Position numbers and translations under genes: made by a program | Assembly: GCA_002437815.1 (NCBI GenBank) | Contig: DJRP01000003.1 | Span: forward strand, 1 to 30,489 | DNA: 30,489 bases | Direction: 5' to 3' | Origin: Collinsella sp. UBA6357 | GTDB taxonomy: Bacteria > Actinomycetota > Coriobacteriia > Coriobacteriales > Coriobacteriaceae | Notes under the pieces: model-generated | Seen by the model: only the letters and a program-made list of their open reading frames with translations | What the model was told of the DNA's origin: nothing | Database searches by the model: none | Shown here: positions 14,993-23,859 of the stretch, in pieces | How the letters are laid out: every line of letters begins with the position of its first letter | Numbering within the stretch: position 1 is the stretch's first letter

Positions 14993-17047
14993 CTACCGAC
15001 GGCTACGCAAAAGGGCCGAGACCTCGGGGATCTTGAGCACGACGGCAAGGCCAAAGGTGACGGCGAGCGAGATCACACCGGCAACGCACACATAGCCAAG
15101 GGTAATAGCGATCGATCCGCTCAGCGCCCCCACATACGTCTCGAGCGCCCACATGACGCCAAACCCGACAGCGGCACCCAAGCCTCCCAGCAGGAGTCCG
15201 AAAACAAGACCGTGAAGAATCGTCTTGACGCGTAGGCCATGTAGATACCGACGCAGCCACCACAGGCTGCACCCCGACAGGATCACATAATCGACCACAT
15301 AGGAAAGCGCGATGGCGGGCATACCGAAGCCGAGCACCACGCCAAACAACAGGACGGAGCCCGCTTGGCCGATGGCAGAATACAGGCAGTAACGGCTGTA
15401 GGGCTTCATATCAAGCAGTGCCGAAAAGCTCTTCTGCAAAAGTACCACGACGCCATAAAGCGGTAGCGACACCGACAGGTACACAAGAAACTCCGAAACA
15501 AGCTCAACGCCCGATTCATCGAATTTTCCCGTGCAGTAGATCATATTGAGGGGACGCGAGAACACCATGAGATAAAGCGCGAAGGGAATCAGGAAGAACA
15601 GCATTTGGGAGATGCCGTTCGAAATGCCGGTTCGCACGCTATCGAAGTCCTGCTCCTGAGCATCATGGGACAGCTCGGTATACAGCGCCGTCGACAGCGA
15701 TGCCGCAATCAGTGCATAGGGCAGCGTGTACCACAGACGGGCATAGGCGATGACCGACGGACCAGTCTCGGGCTGCACCACAAGTGCCGCGGCGTTGGTG
15801 ATGGAAGTCGAAACAAACATGCAGACGGTGGCAAGCAACGTGGGCACGCCAAGGGCAATCGTCTGACGTAGAGCCGGGTCATGCAAATCGATATGGATAC
15901 GAGGATGGACCCCATGTCTGGCAAGCGCGGGAATCTGGCATGCCATCTGGACAAAGACGCCCAGCGTAGTGCCCGCAGCGATCAGCACCACGCCAGCGGT
16001 CTCGTTGACCGCAGACACCGGACCAAAGCCCATAAAGCTGGCAATAACGATAACGTTGTTGAGCACCGGGGCGAACGTCGACCAAAAATAATCGCGATGA
16101 GCATTAAGGACACCGCTGAACACCGACCCCAAGCCATAGAACAGAATCTGGATGGCGAAGAAACGGAACAGGAACACCGCCGTGTCCATGCCACCGGAGT
16201 CGCCCGAGAGGAACGACTGGGTCCAGATAAAGCCCGGAGCAAAAACCGTACCAAGAACCGAGACGCCACCAAGAACCAAAAGCAGGATACCGAGAAGGTT
16301 GCCCACGTACTCGTTAGACGCCTCGCGCCCCTGCTCGCGTCGCACACCCATATAGACGGGCAGAAACGCCGTGACCAGCATGCCGCCCATCACAAGCTCA
16401 TAGAGCATATTGGGCAGATTGTTGGCAACCTGATAGGAGGATGACAACAGCGACATACCAATCGCGGCCGCCATGGCCCAGGTGCGAATAAAGCCCGTAA
16501 CGCGCGATACGATCGTAAGCGCAGTCATAAGCCCGGCAGATTTACCGACCGATGAGTAATCGGAAGACCCCATATCGTCGACGGCACGGTCGTCGGTAGT
16601 TTCGACAACCGGCAGCGGGGAATCGTCGACGGCGGATTCAAAATCGCCAAACACCGTATCGACACCTTCGGTGCAATCAAAAGCGGTATCGTCCATCAGA
16701 GTCCAATCATCCTGCGTATCGTCATCGACGGCTTCGTCCCAAACGTTATCGGTCATCTCGACAGCACTTTTCTCGCAATCGGAAAGAGAATGCACTCGCT
16801 CCCCTCGGGCGGCAGCCAAAAAAACAGCGGTTTCATCGGGAGAAACACGGGACGAGAACCGCTCAGGCAGATCGGTTTTATCGATAACGCCGGCAGCCCT
16901 TAGAAATACAGACGTTTCATCGGGGTCGCCACTCTCGTGTTCGGTTGCTGCAAGTCCATCCACGGACGTATCACGCTTACGCAGGCACTCGTCGCCAGGG
17001 GCAGAAGGTGCAAAGTGGGCTCCGAGCCGCTCGGTATCCAATGACAT
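14993..17047 (-). CDS. murJ: Lipid II flippase MurJ (MviN) with long acidic N-terminal extension
   Basis: MurJ flips the peptidoglycan precursor lipid II across the membrane. The multi-pass core begins near residue 168 (KSAGLMTALTIVSRVTGFIRTW) and includes the family's SSSYQVANNLPNMLYELVMGGML. Residues 1-167 form an acidic, low-complexity cytoplasmic extension absent from plain MurJ. It contains two copies of a short motif, DETSVF (43-48) and DETAVF (71-76), each followed by hydrophobic residues and AA. These resemble the ETTSVF phospho-switch of the FHA proteins GarA and OdhI. Mycobacterial MurJ also has a regulatory extension, there C-terminal and bound by FhaA. A GGGGG-type site precedes the ATG; ybaK ends 3 nt upstream and uvrC starts 7 nt downstream. 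Confidence 0.93.
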   Translation of the reverse strand: MSLDTERLGAHFAPSAPGDECLRKRDTSVDGLAATEHESGDPDETSVFLRAAGVIDKTDLPERFSSRVSPDETAVFLAAARGERVHSLSDCEKSAVEMTDNVWDEAVDDDTQDDWTLMDDTAFDCTEGVDTVFGDFESAVDDSPLPVVETTDDRAVDDMGSSDYSSVGKSAGLMTALTIVSRVTGFIRTWAMAAAIGMSLLSSSYQVANNLPNMLYELVMGGMLVTAFLPVYMGVRREQGREASNEYVGNLLGILLLVLGGVSVLGTVFAPGFIWTQSFLSGDSGGMDTAVFLFRFFAIQILFYGLGSVFSGVLNAHRDYFWSTFAPVLNNVIVIASFMGFGPVSAVNETAGVVLIAAGTTLGVFVQMACQIPALARHGVHPRIHIDLHDPALRQTIALGVPTLLATVCMFVSTSITNAAALVVQPETGPSVIAYARLWYTLPYALIAASLSTALYTELSHDAQEQDFDSVRTGISNGISQMLFFLIPFALYLMVFSRPLNMIYCTGKFDESGVELVSEFLVYLSVSLPLYGVVVLLQKSFSALLDMKPYSRYCLYSAIGQAGSVLLFGVVLGFGMPAIALSYVVDYVILSGCSLWWLRRYLHGLRVKTILHGLVFGLLLGGLGAAVGFGVMWALETYVGALSGSIAITLGYVCVAGVISLAVTFGLAVVLKIPEVSALLRSRR

Positions 17048-17050
17048 GGG

Positions 17051-17551
17051 TTAAAGCCCCCTTATGATCGGGGCGACCGTCGCCCCGCAAAATGAAATCA
17101 GATCATCGGGCGCGAGCTCTAGCTGGTAGCCGCGCTTTCCTCCCGATATAAAAATGGTGTCCCACAAAACGCAGGTCTCATCGATCAAAGTCCTGTAGCG
17201 CTTCTTCATGCCGATGGGACTGCACCCGCCACGCACATAGCCCGTAGCAGCGAGCAGATCCTTGACGTGCATCATCGAGAGGGATTTCTCCCCAGCGGCA
17301 CGAGCGGCGGCCTTGAGGTCAAGCTCTTCGGCGGCGGGAATACAACAGACCACGTGGTCTTTGGAGGGAGTGTCGCATACCAACGTCTTGAATCCCTGTC
17401 CAGGATCCTCGCCCAGCTGTTCTGCAATCGCGACGCCGAGCCCACTGGCTTCATCACCATCGTCCTCATAGGTATGAAGCACATAACCGATATGCGCGCG
17501 TTCAAGCTCGCGCATGGCATTGGTCTTCTGGACTTTCTCGGCTCGTGCCAA
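17051..17551 (-). CDS. ybaK: YbaK/EbsC-family Cys-tRNA(Pro) deacylase
   Basis: This 166-residue trans-editing enzyme would hydrolyse Cys-tRNA(Pro) mischarged by prolyl-tRNA synthetase. Family marks are KTLVCDTPSKDHVVCCIPA, LDLKAAARAAGEKSLSM, and the active-site stretch GGCSPIGMKKRYRTLID. The start is a TTG at 17551, supported by AGGGGG 7 nt upstream; the first in-frame ATG would be codon 13 and would trim the fold. A TATACT -10-like box is at 17600-17605 on the minus strand. It appears to be first in a ybaK-murJ-uvrC unit, with 3- and 7-nt gaps. Confidence 0.93.
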   Translation of the reverse strand: MARAEKVQKTNAMRELERAHIGYVLHTYEDDGDEASGLGVAIAEQLGEDPGQGFKTLVCDTPSKDHVVCCIPAAEELDLKAAARAAGEKSLSMMHVKDLLAATGYVRGGCSPIGMKKRYRTLIDETCVLWDTIFISGGKRGYQLELAPDDLISFCGATVAPIIRGL

Positions 17552-17639
17552 GGCATGTCCCCCTAACGGTAAAGGTACAAATGTCTGAACAATCTGAATA
17601 GTATAAGGCGGATGGCCACAATCGACCTCATCTTGACAA

Positions 17640-17677
17640 AGAGAGCGCCACCGACCAAAAGACCGATGGCGCCCTCT
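17640..17677 (-). terminator. Terminator-like hairpin after uvrA
   Basis: In minus-strand RNA, 17677-17664 and 17653-17640 form a 14-bp stem with two G-U wobbles and a U-rich 10-nt loop. The stem is followed by UUU. It lies about 20 nt beyond the uvrA stop, before the ybaK promoter region. The U-tail is short, so efficiency is uncertain. Confidence 0.65.
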
Positions 17678-17698
17678 TCTAGATATTATCTCTATCGG

Positions 17699-20575
17699 CT
17701 ATGCATCGAGTATCCGCTGGCGGGCGCGATCGCGCTCGAGAAGCGGCCCCAAGAACTTGCCGGTATAGCTTTCGGGACAAGCCGCAACCTGCTCAGGTGT
17801 TCCCGAGACCACAACGGTACCGCCGCCGCTTCCGCCCTCGGGCCCCATATCGATCAAGCGATCGGCAACCTTGATGACATCGAGATTATGCTCGATCACC
17901 AAGACGGTATTGCCCGCGTCCACCAAGCGCTGAAGCACGTCAAGTAGCTGGCGAACATCCTCGAAGTGCAGGCCAGTCGTCGGTTCATCCAAGATGTAGA
18001 ACGTCTTACCGGTCTGACGACGGTGCAGCTCTTTTGCGAGCTTGACGCGCTGGGCCTCTCCTCCCGAAAGCGTGGTTGCCGGCTGGCCCAAGCTCACATA
18101 GCCCAATCCCACATCATAAAGCGTCTGAAGCTTGCGCTTGATCTGAGGGATGTTTCCAAAGAACGCCAGCGCTTCGGTCACGCTCATGTCGAGCACATCC
18201 GCTATCGTTTTGCCGCGATACGTGACCTCGAGCGTCTCGCGGTTGTAGCGCTTGCCTCCGCACGCCTCGCAGGGAACGTAGATGTCCGGCAGAAAATGCA
18301 TTTCGATCTTGATCTGGCCATCGCCCTTGCAGGCCTCGCAGCGCCCTCCGCTCACGTTGAACGAGAAACGTCCAGGCGAATAGCCGCGTGCCTTGGATTC
18401 GGGCGTGCTGGCAAACAATGCCCTCAGGTCATCCCAAAGACCGATATAGGTAGCCGGATTGGAGCGAGGGGTCCGCCCGATCGGCGACTGATCGATATCG
18501 ATCACCTTATCGATCTGCTCGATACCCTCGAGCTTTTTATACGGCCCGACCGGGCGCGTCGAATGATGAATGGCATTCGTCAATGCCGGAGCAAGTGTGT
18601 CCGTAACCAACGAGCTTTTGCCTGACCCAGACACCCCTGTAACCACCGTCAATGTGCCGAATTCAATCTTGGCGGTAACGTTTTTAAGATTGTTAGCGCG
18701 CGCCCCGGTGATTGTTAGGCAGCCGCGACCGGGTTTGCGTCGCTCATCGGGAACGCGGATGATGCGTTTGCCCGTAAGATAGGCACCCGTAAGCGAGTCG
18801 GAAGAAGCCATGATCTGTTGCGGAGTCCCCGCGGCAACCACGTTGCCGCCGTTGACACCCGCGCCCGGACCCATATCGATCACATAGTCGGCCGCCCGGA
18901 TCGTATCCTCGTCGTGCTCGACGACGATAACGGTGTTGCCGATATCGCGCAAACGCTCAAGCGTCTTGATCAGGCGTTCGTTATCCCGTTGGTGCAGGCC
19001 GATCGAGGGCTCGTCGAGGATATAGAGCACCCCCATGAGACCGGCGCCGATCTGGGTGGCCAAGCGGATACGCTGAGCCTCGCCACCCGAAAGCGTCGCC
19101 GAGGCACGATCGAGGGTGAGGTAGTCAAGTCCCACATCCACGAGAAAACGGAGCCGCTCAAGAATCTCCTTGACGATACGGCCGCCGATAAACTCTTGAC
19201 GCTCGGTCAATTCCAGGTGTTCAAAGAACTCAAGTGAATCTCGACACGACAGGCAGCACACATCGTAGATGGATTTTCCACCCACAGTGACCGCCAGCAT
19301 CTCGGGCCTCAGACGAGCGCCATGGCATGAAGAGCACGGTTCCTCACGAATATATTTCTCAAGCCGGGCCTTGGTATTTTCATTGGTTGTCTCGATATAG
19401 CGTTCGTAGAGAATATTGCGCACGCCAGAGAACTTGGTGTCCCATTGAGAACGACGTCCATCGAGCTTTTGGTAGTCAACAGAGATCTTCTTGTCACCCA
19501 TACCGTCCAAAAAGGCACGACGCACGCGCGCGGGCAACTCACACCAGGGTGTATCGACGCTGACTTTGAAATGCTTGCAGACCGCAGCAAATATCTGGGG
19601 AAAATAGTTTGAATTTCCAAACAGGCTGCCAAAAACACCGTCGGCAATGGATTTGGTCGGATCTTCGATCAATGCCTCGGCATCCACGACCTTCTTGAAG
19701 CCCAAACCGTCGCACTCGGGACAAGCGCCGTAGGGGGCATTGAAAGAAAAATCACGCGGTTGCAGATCATCGATCGAATGCCCATGTTCTGGGCAGGCGA
19801 GAGCCAAAGAATACTCCAGCAGGTCGCCCTCGGTACCCTCGGGGGCGTCACGATCGGGAAGCAGATATACGTTGACGTTGCCGTGAGCGAGCGTCGTCGC
19901 CTGCTCGACCGCCTCTGAAATACGCCCGAGGGAGGCATCCTTGATCACGATGCGATCGACGACGACCTCGATATCATGCTTGAACTTCTTATCCAGTTCG
20001 ATCGGATCGTCAAGCGAGCGCACCTCACCGTCGACACGTACACGGCTGAACCCCTCGGCCCGTAGCTCCTCGAACAGCCTGGCGTATTCGCCCTTCCGTC
20101 CTCGGACCACCGGCGCCAGCACAAAAGCGCGTCGTCCGCTGCCGGCTGCAAGAATCTTGTCGGCCACCTGGTCGGTCGTCTGTCGCTCGATAACGCGGCC
20201 GCACTCGGGACAGTGCGGCGTTCCCACGCGGGCGAAGAGCAGACGCAGATAGTCGTATATCTCGGTTACGGTACCAACGGTCGAGCGGGGATTTTTAGAT
20301 GTCGTTTTTTGATCGATGGAGACCGCAGGGGACAGACCGTCGATCGAATCGAGATCCGGCTTGTCCATCTGCCCCAAAAATTGCCGCGCGTAGCTCGAGA
20401 GACTCTCAACGTAACGGCGCTGACCCTCGGCATAGATCGTATCGAAAGCCAGCGAGCTCTTGCCCGAACCGGATAAACCGGTGATCACCACGAGTTTATC
20501 GCGCGGAATCTCAACATCGATATCGCGCAAGTTGTGCTCGCGTGCGCCGCGAATCACAATGGAAGAATCAGACAT
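17699..20575 (-). CDS. uvrA: Excinuclease ABC subunit A
   Basis: UvrA is the damage-recognition ATPase of nucleotide excision repair. The 958-residue length is normal. It has two ABC modules: first Walker A GLSGSGKSS (about 33-41), second GVSGSGKSS near 650. Both ABC signatures (LSGGEAQRIRLA and LSGGEAQRVKLA) are present. Zinc-finger cysteines appear in CPECGR, CSSCHG, and the CEACKG/CEACGG pair. AAGGAC precedes the ATG. The gene is divergent from the LTA-synthase-like gene, and a LexA-type operator sits 60 nt upstream, so SOS induction is expected. It is followed by a terminator-like hairpin. Identity is certain. Confidence 0.98.
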   Translation of the reverse strand: MSDSSIVIRGAREHNLRDIDVEIPRDKLVVITGLSGSGKSSLAFDTIYAEGQRRYVESLSSYARQFLGQMDKPDLDSIDGLSPAVSIDQKTTSKNPRSTVGTVTEIYDYLRLLFARVGTPHCPECGRVIERQTTDQVADKILAAGSGRRAFVLAPVVRGRKGEYARLFEELRAEGFSRVRVDGEVRSLDDPIELDKKFKHDIEVVVDRIVIKDASLGRISEAVEQATTLAHGNVNVYLLPDRDAPEGTEGDLLEYSLALACPEHGHSIDDLQPRDFSFNAPYGACPECDGLGFKKVVDAEALIEDPTKSIADGVFGSLFGNSNYFPQIFAAVCKHFKVSVDTPWCELPARVRRAFLDGMGDKKISVDYQKLDGRRSQWDTKFSGVRNILYERYIETTNENTKARLEKYIREEPCSSCHGARLRPEMLAVTVGGKSIYDVCCLSCRDSLEFFEHLELTERQEFIGGRIVKEILERLRFLVDVGLDYLTLDRASATLSGGEAQRIRLATQIGAGLMGVLYILDEPSIGLHQRDNERLIKTLERLRDIGNTVIVVEHDEDTIRAADYVIDMGPGAGVNGGNVVAAGTPQQIMASSDSLTGAYLTGKRIIRVPDERRKPGRGCLTITGARANNLKNVTAKIEFGTLTVVTGVSGSGKSSLVTDTLAPALTNAIHHSTRPVGPYKKLEGIEQIDKVIDIDQSPIGRTPRSNPATYIGLWDDLRALFASTPESKARGYSPGRFSFNVSGGRCEACKGDGQIKIEMHFLPDIYVPCEACGGKRYNRETLEVTYRGKTIADVLDMSVTEALAFFGNIPQIKRKLQTLYDVGLGYVSLGQPATTLSGGEAQRVKLAKELHRRQTGKTFYILDEPTTGLHFEDVRQLLDVLQRLVDAGNTVLVIEHNLDVIKVADRLIDMGPEGGSGGGTVVVSGTPEQVAACPESYTGKFLGPLLERDRARQRILDA

Positions 20576-20626
20576 GGAAGGTCCTTGTCCGTCGTGTATT
20601 AAATACTGCGCCTAGGAGTTTAACGC

Positions 20627-20648
20627 ATTTTACACGGACATGTGTTCG
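20627..20648 (-). promoter_or_regulatory. LexA (SOS) box at the uvrA promoter
   Basis: On the minus strand, CGAACACATGTCCG (20635-20648) matches 13 of 14 positions of the Gram-positive LexA box CGAACRNRYGTTYG. A TAAAAT -10-like box (20627-20632) follows 2 bp later, so bound LexA would cover the promoter. The match and position together make this the best-supported operator in the window. No equivalent box was found in front of uvrB or uvrC. Confidence 0.75.
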
Positions 20649-20685
20649 TGCGCTCCATAATTAGCAAACTCCCCGTCTCGACATT

Positions 20686-20714
20686 TTGGGCAAAACCGTA
20701 ATCTCAGGTACAGT
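20686..20714 (+). promoter_or_regulatory. Weak promoter candidate for the LTA-synthase-like gene
   Basis: TTGGGC (20686-20691) and TACAGT (20709-20714) are 17 bp apart, 40 nt before the start codon. Both boxes are imperfect. It lies about 40 bp from the LexA box of divergent uvrA. Confidence 0.3.
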
Positions 20715-20754
20715 TAACACCGCAAAACAAACTTTTCAGGAGAAACCTGTCCCC

Positions 20755-22902
20755 ATGGCCGACGAGACCCTTACGTTATCACCCACCACAACCGCATACG
20801 GCCCCCTGTTCGTCATCGCGCTGCTCTGCGCAGGCGCCGCCGCGGTCATATATGTGCATTGGCGCCGCGACAGATCGCTCGATATCCCCGCCGCACTGTG
20901 GGCCGTGACCTTTGCGGCGCCCCTCGCCGTCGTCGCGGCATGGGCCAGCATGGGAATGCTTTCGTGCGACAACACCACGGTAAACGCGCTAGTCGATACG
21001 ACGCTTATCGGCGGTCTTGTCTGTCTGCTCCTCAGACGCTTCGTGTTCCTGTGGATCGATGGGCGCGATGTCGTCTCCGGCAACATCATCGCCTCGATCC
21101 GCGATTTCATTCTCATTGCGGCTGTTGCGGTCCTATCTGTCGTATCCCTCGAGATCGCCTGCAACAATAACCTCCCCAACATCCCGTCGAATTCCCTGGC
21201 GTTCTCTATCGGATTTGTCGCCGTCTTGCTCCTCATCATCTACTTCATAGGGCAGCGACATGGCGGTCCCATGATCATCGTCCCTCTTACATGCTGCATT
21301 TTCGGCATCGCCGAGTATTTCGTTACCAGCTTCAAGGGCGAGGCTATTCTCCCCAGCGATATTCTTGCCCTGGGAACTGCCATGGAAGTCAGCGAGGGCT
21401 ACACATTCGTCTTCCCCCAGCAGATCGTGACGTCCCTCACGCTTCTCGAAGTGAGCTTTCTGCTCCTATCCCTTATTCGTCCCTACAAAATCGACCGAAG
21501 CCACCTTCTTGTTGGCGTCGGCGCCAACCTCGGCATCGCAATACTCGCGGCTGCCGTCGCGTTTGCCGGGTTCGGCAGCATGGATATCGATGAGGCCCTC
21601 GGTTTTTCCATGGACCAGTGGATGCCGATCAACACATATATCAACGAAGGATTCATCACCTCGTTTGCGACCATGGTAAACAAGCTCCCCATCGAAAAGC
21701 CCGACGGATACACGACGGACAATGCCGAGAAGCTGCAGACAGAACTTGCCCGTTCGTATGACGAAGCGGCCGGATCAACCGAGCGGCGCGCCGCCGCTGT
21801 TGCGCAGTTCAACGAGCTCAAGCCAGCCGTTGTCACCATCATGAACGAAAGTTTCAGCGATTTGTCGTGCTTCGAGTCTCTCCAGGCAGCAGGTTATACG
21901 GGTCCTGCCTTTTACAATTCCCTACCCGATACGCTCGTGCGCGGCACGATGCTCTCATCGGTCACGGGAGGCGGCACGGCCAATTCCGAGTTCGAGTTTC
22001 TCACGGGCAATTCGATGGCGTTTGTCGGCGTCGGAAAGATCGCCTATCAAATGTATCAGCTGGCAGGCGTCGACAGCCTTGCAAAGGATCTCGGCGAGCT
22101 TGGATACGCCACCTATGCCATGCATCCGCAAAATCCCGTCAACTACCGCAGAGATCAGGTCTACCGACAGCTTGGTTTCGACGAATTCCTTTCCATTAAC
22201 GACTTCGAGGGCGCGCCCTCCTACCATGCCGGCGTCACCGACCGCGCCACCTACGATAAGATTCTCGATCTCTTGCGCTCCGATGCGTCACCACAGTTTC
22301 TATTCGATGTGACGATGCAAAACCACGGTGGCTACGATGCGGGCACGGTCCCTGCCGAAGATATGACGGACTATGTCATCGATGGGGTCGATGAGACGAC
22401 TCTCACCCAACTCAATACCTATCTCGCCTGCATCGACGCCTCCGATCGCGATCTTGAGTATTTCATCGCACAGCTTCGCGACATCGGACGGCCCGTGGTG
22501 CTCATCTTCTTCGGCGACCATCAGCCAAGCGTCTCATCCACCCTCAATGACCAGCTCTACCCCGATGAGGATGCTGCGGAGCATGCCTACCGCACGTATC
22601 AATCAACCTATTTTATCTGGGCGAACTACGAGGTCGCCGGAACACAGGACCTCAATGTCCACGACAATATGGGCGCAAACGAGATAGCCGCGACCGCGCT
22701 CGATAAGATCGGGGCACCGCTTACCGACTATCAAAAGGCGCTCCTGTCCACGCGCGAAGAAGTCCCGACCATCAACGTCGCAGGTTACCTCGGCGCCGAC
22801 GGCCTGCGCTACGATCTGCAGTTGACAGATGGTCCCTACCTATCAACTATCGACGCTTTGCGCCGAATCGAGCATCTCAATTTTGCCGCAAAGGTCCAGT
22901 GA
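20755..22902 (+). CDS. LTA synthase-family membrane phosphoglycerol transferase/sulfatase
   Basis: This encodes 715 residues from the ATG at 20755; AGGAG is 12 nt upstream, a rather long spacing. The first 310 residues contain about seven hydrophobic segments. The rest is an extracellular sulfatase-fold domain of the LtaS/phosphoglycerol transferase type: metal-binding Glu365 (IMNESFSDL), nucleophile Thr408 in GGGTANSEFEF, His524 (MQNHGGY), and Asp588/His589 in FFGDHQPS. Such enzymes transfer glycerol-phosphate or related head groups onto cell-wall polymers or glycolipids. The exact polymer in this organism cannot be told. It heads the plus-strand gene set. Confidence 0.9.
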   Translation: MADETLTLSPTTTAYGPLFVIALLCAGAAAVIYVHWRRDRSLDIPAALWAVTFAAPLAVVAAWASMGMLSCDNTTVNALVDTTLIGGLVCLLLRRFVFLWIDGRDVVSGNIIASIRDFILIAAVAVLSVVSLEIACNNNLPNIPSNSLAFSIGFVAVLLLIIYFIGQRHGGPMIIVPLTCCIFGIAEYFVTSFKGEAILPSDILALGTAMEVSEGYTFVFPQQIVTSLTLLEVSFLLLSLIRPYKIDRSHLLVGVGANLGIAILAAAVAFAGFGSMDIDEALGFSMDQWMPINTYINEGFITSFATMVNKLPIEKPDGYTTDNAEKLQTELARSYDEAAGSTERRAAAVAQFNELKPAVVTIMNESFSDLSCFESLQAAGYTGPAFYNSLPDTLVRGTMLSSVTGGGTANSEFEFLTGNSMAFVGVGKIAYQMYQLAGVDSLAKDLGELGYATYAMHPQNPVNYRRDQVYRQLGFDEFLSINDFEGAPSYHAGVTDRATYDKILDLLRSDASPQFLFDVTMQNHGGYDAGTVPAEDMTDYVIDGVDETTLTQLNTYLACIDASDRDLEYFIAQLRDIGRPVVLIFFGDHQPSVSSTLNDQLYPDEDAAEHAYRTYQSTYFIWANYEVAGTQDLNVHDNMGANEIAATALDKIGAPLTDYQKALLSTREEVPTINVAGYLGADGLRYDLQLTDGPYLSTIDALRRIEHLNFAAKVQ

Positions 22903-23028
22903 GGCAAATGCTCGCAGACGTCTCGCTCAGGGCAACACGAGCGCATGCGCGCCGACGACGCGGGGTACAATGGGCGCGGCAACACCACCGCCCTCAGGGG
23001 CATTTCAATGCAAGCAAGGAGCATATCA

Positions 23029-23859
23029 ATGGGTTGTGAACACGCTGACGCAGCCGGTGGCCAGACGCCGCCGATGCAGTTTGAAGAGAATAATCTCTCC
23101 GAGGTCAAACGGGTTATCGCCGTCCTTTCAGGAAAAGGAGGCGTGGGAAAGTCCTTCGTAACCGGGGCCATCGCCACCGAGCTGGCCCGGCGTGGCAACA
23201 AGGTCGGCATCCTCGATGCCGATGTCACCGGCCCATCCATCCCCAAGATGTTCGGCATGAGCGGCAAACACGCCCATGCCCTCGGAAAGCTGCTGCTTCC
23301 CGAAATCTCCGAGCACGGCGTCAAGGTCATGAGCTCCAATCTTCTGCTCGAGAATGAAACCGACCCCGTGATCTGGCGTGGACCGGTCATCGCCGGAGCC
23401 ATTCGGCAGTTTTGGAGCGAGACGTCTTGGGGGCCGCTCGACTACCTGCTCGTCGACATGCCTCCTGGCACAGGCGACGTGGCGCTAACCGTTTTCCAAT
23501 CCCTACCCGTCGACGGCATCGTGATCGTCACGAGCCCGCAGGATCTGGTGTCGATGATTGTCGCCAAGGCCGTCAAGATGGCAGATAAGATGAACGTCCC
23601 CATTCTCGGCGTCGTCGAGAACATGAGCTATATAGCATGCCCCGATTGCGGCAAGAGAATCGAGGTCTTTGGCAAGAGTAAGCTCGATGAGGTGGCCAAG
23701 AGCTATCGCCTTGATGTGCTTGGACGTCTTCCCATCGACCCCACACTTGCGCAGGCTTGCGATAAAGGCGAGGTTGAGACGGCTCTTCCCGACGGCATGC
23801 TGGCCCAGGCCGTGGCCGCCGTCGAAGCCGTCAAGGCACACGAAGACAAAGAGGCCTAA
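23029..23859 (+). CDS. mrp: Mrp/NBP35-family Fe-S cluster carrier ATPase
   Basis: This P-loop ATPase is thought to hold and deliver Fe-S clusters. From the ATG at 23029 it has 276 residues; AAGGAG lies 7 nt upstream, which beats the earlier in-frame ATGs at 22945 and 23008. The deviant Walker A GKGGVGKS is near residue 35. LDADVTGPSIPKMFG, DMPPGTGDVALT and the cluster-binding CxxC of IACPDCGK are all intact. No N-terminal MIP18/DUF59 domain is present. A TACAAT -10-like box is at 22966-22971, so it may have its own promoter. It stops directly before the next gene's GTG. Confidence 0.94.
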   Translation: MGCEHADAAGGQTPPMQFEENNLSEVKRVIAVLSGKGGVGKSFVTGAIATELARRGNKVGILDADVTGPSIPKMFGMSGKHAHALGKLLLPEISEHGVKVMSSNLLLENETDPVIWRGPVIAGAIRQFWSETSWGPLDYLLVDMPPGTGDVALTVFQSLPVDGIVIVTSPQDLVSMIVAKAVKMADKMNVPILGVVENMSYIACPDCGKRIEVFGKSKLDEVAKSYRLDVLGRLPIDPTLAQACDKGEVETALPDGMLAQAVAAVEAVKAHEDKEA

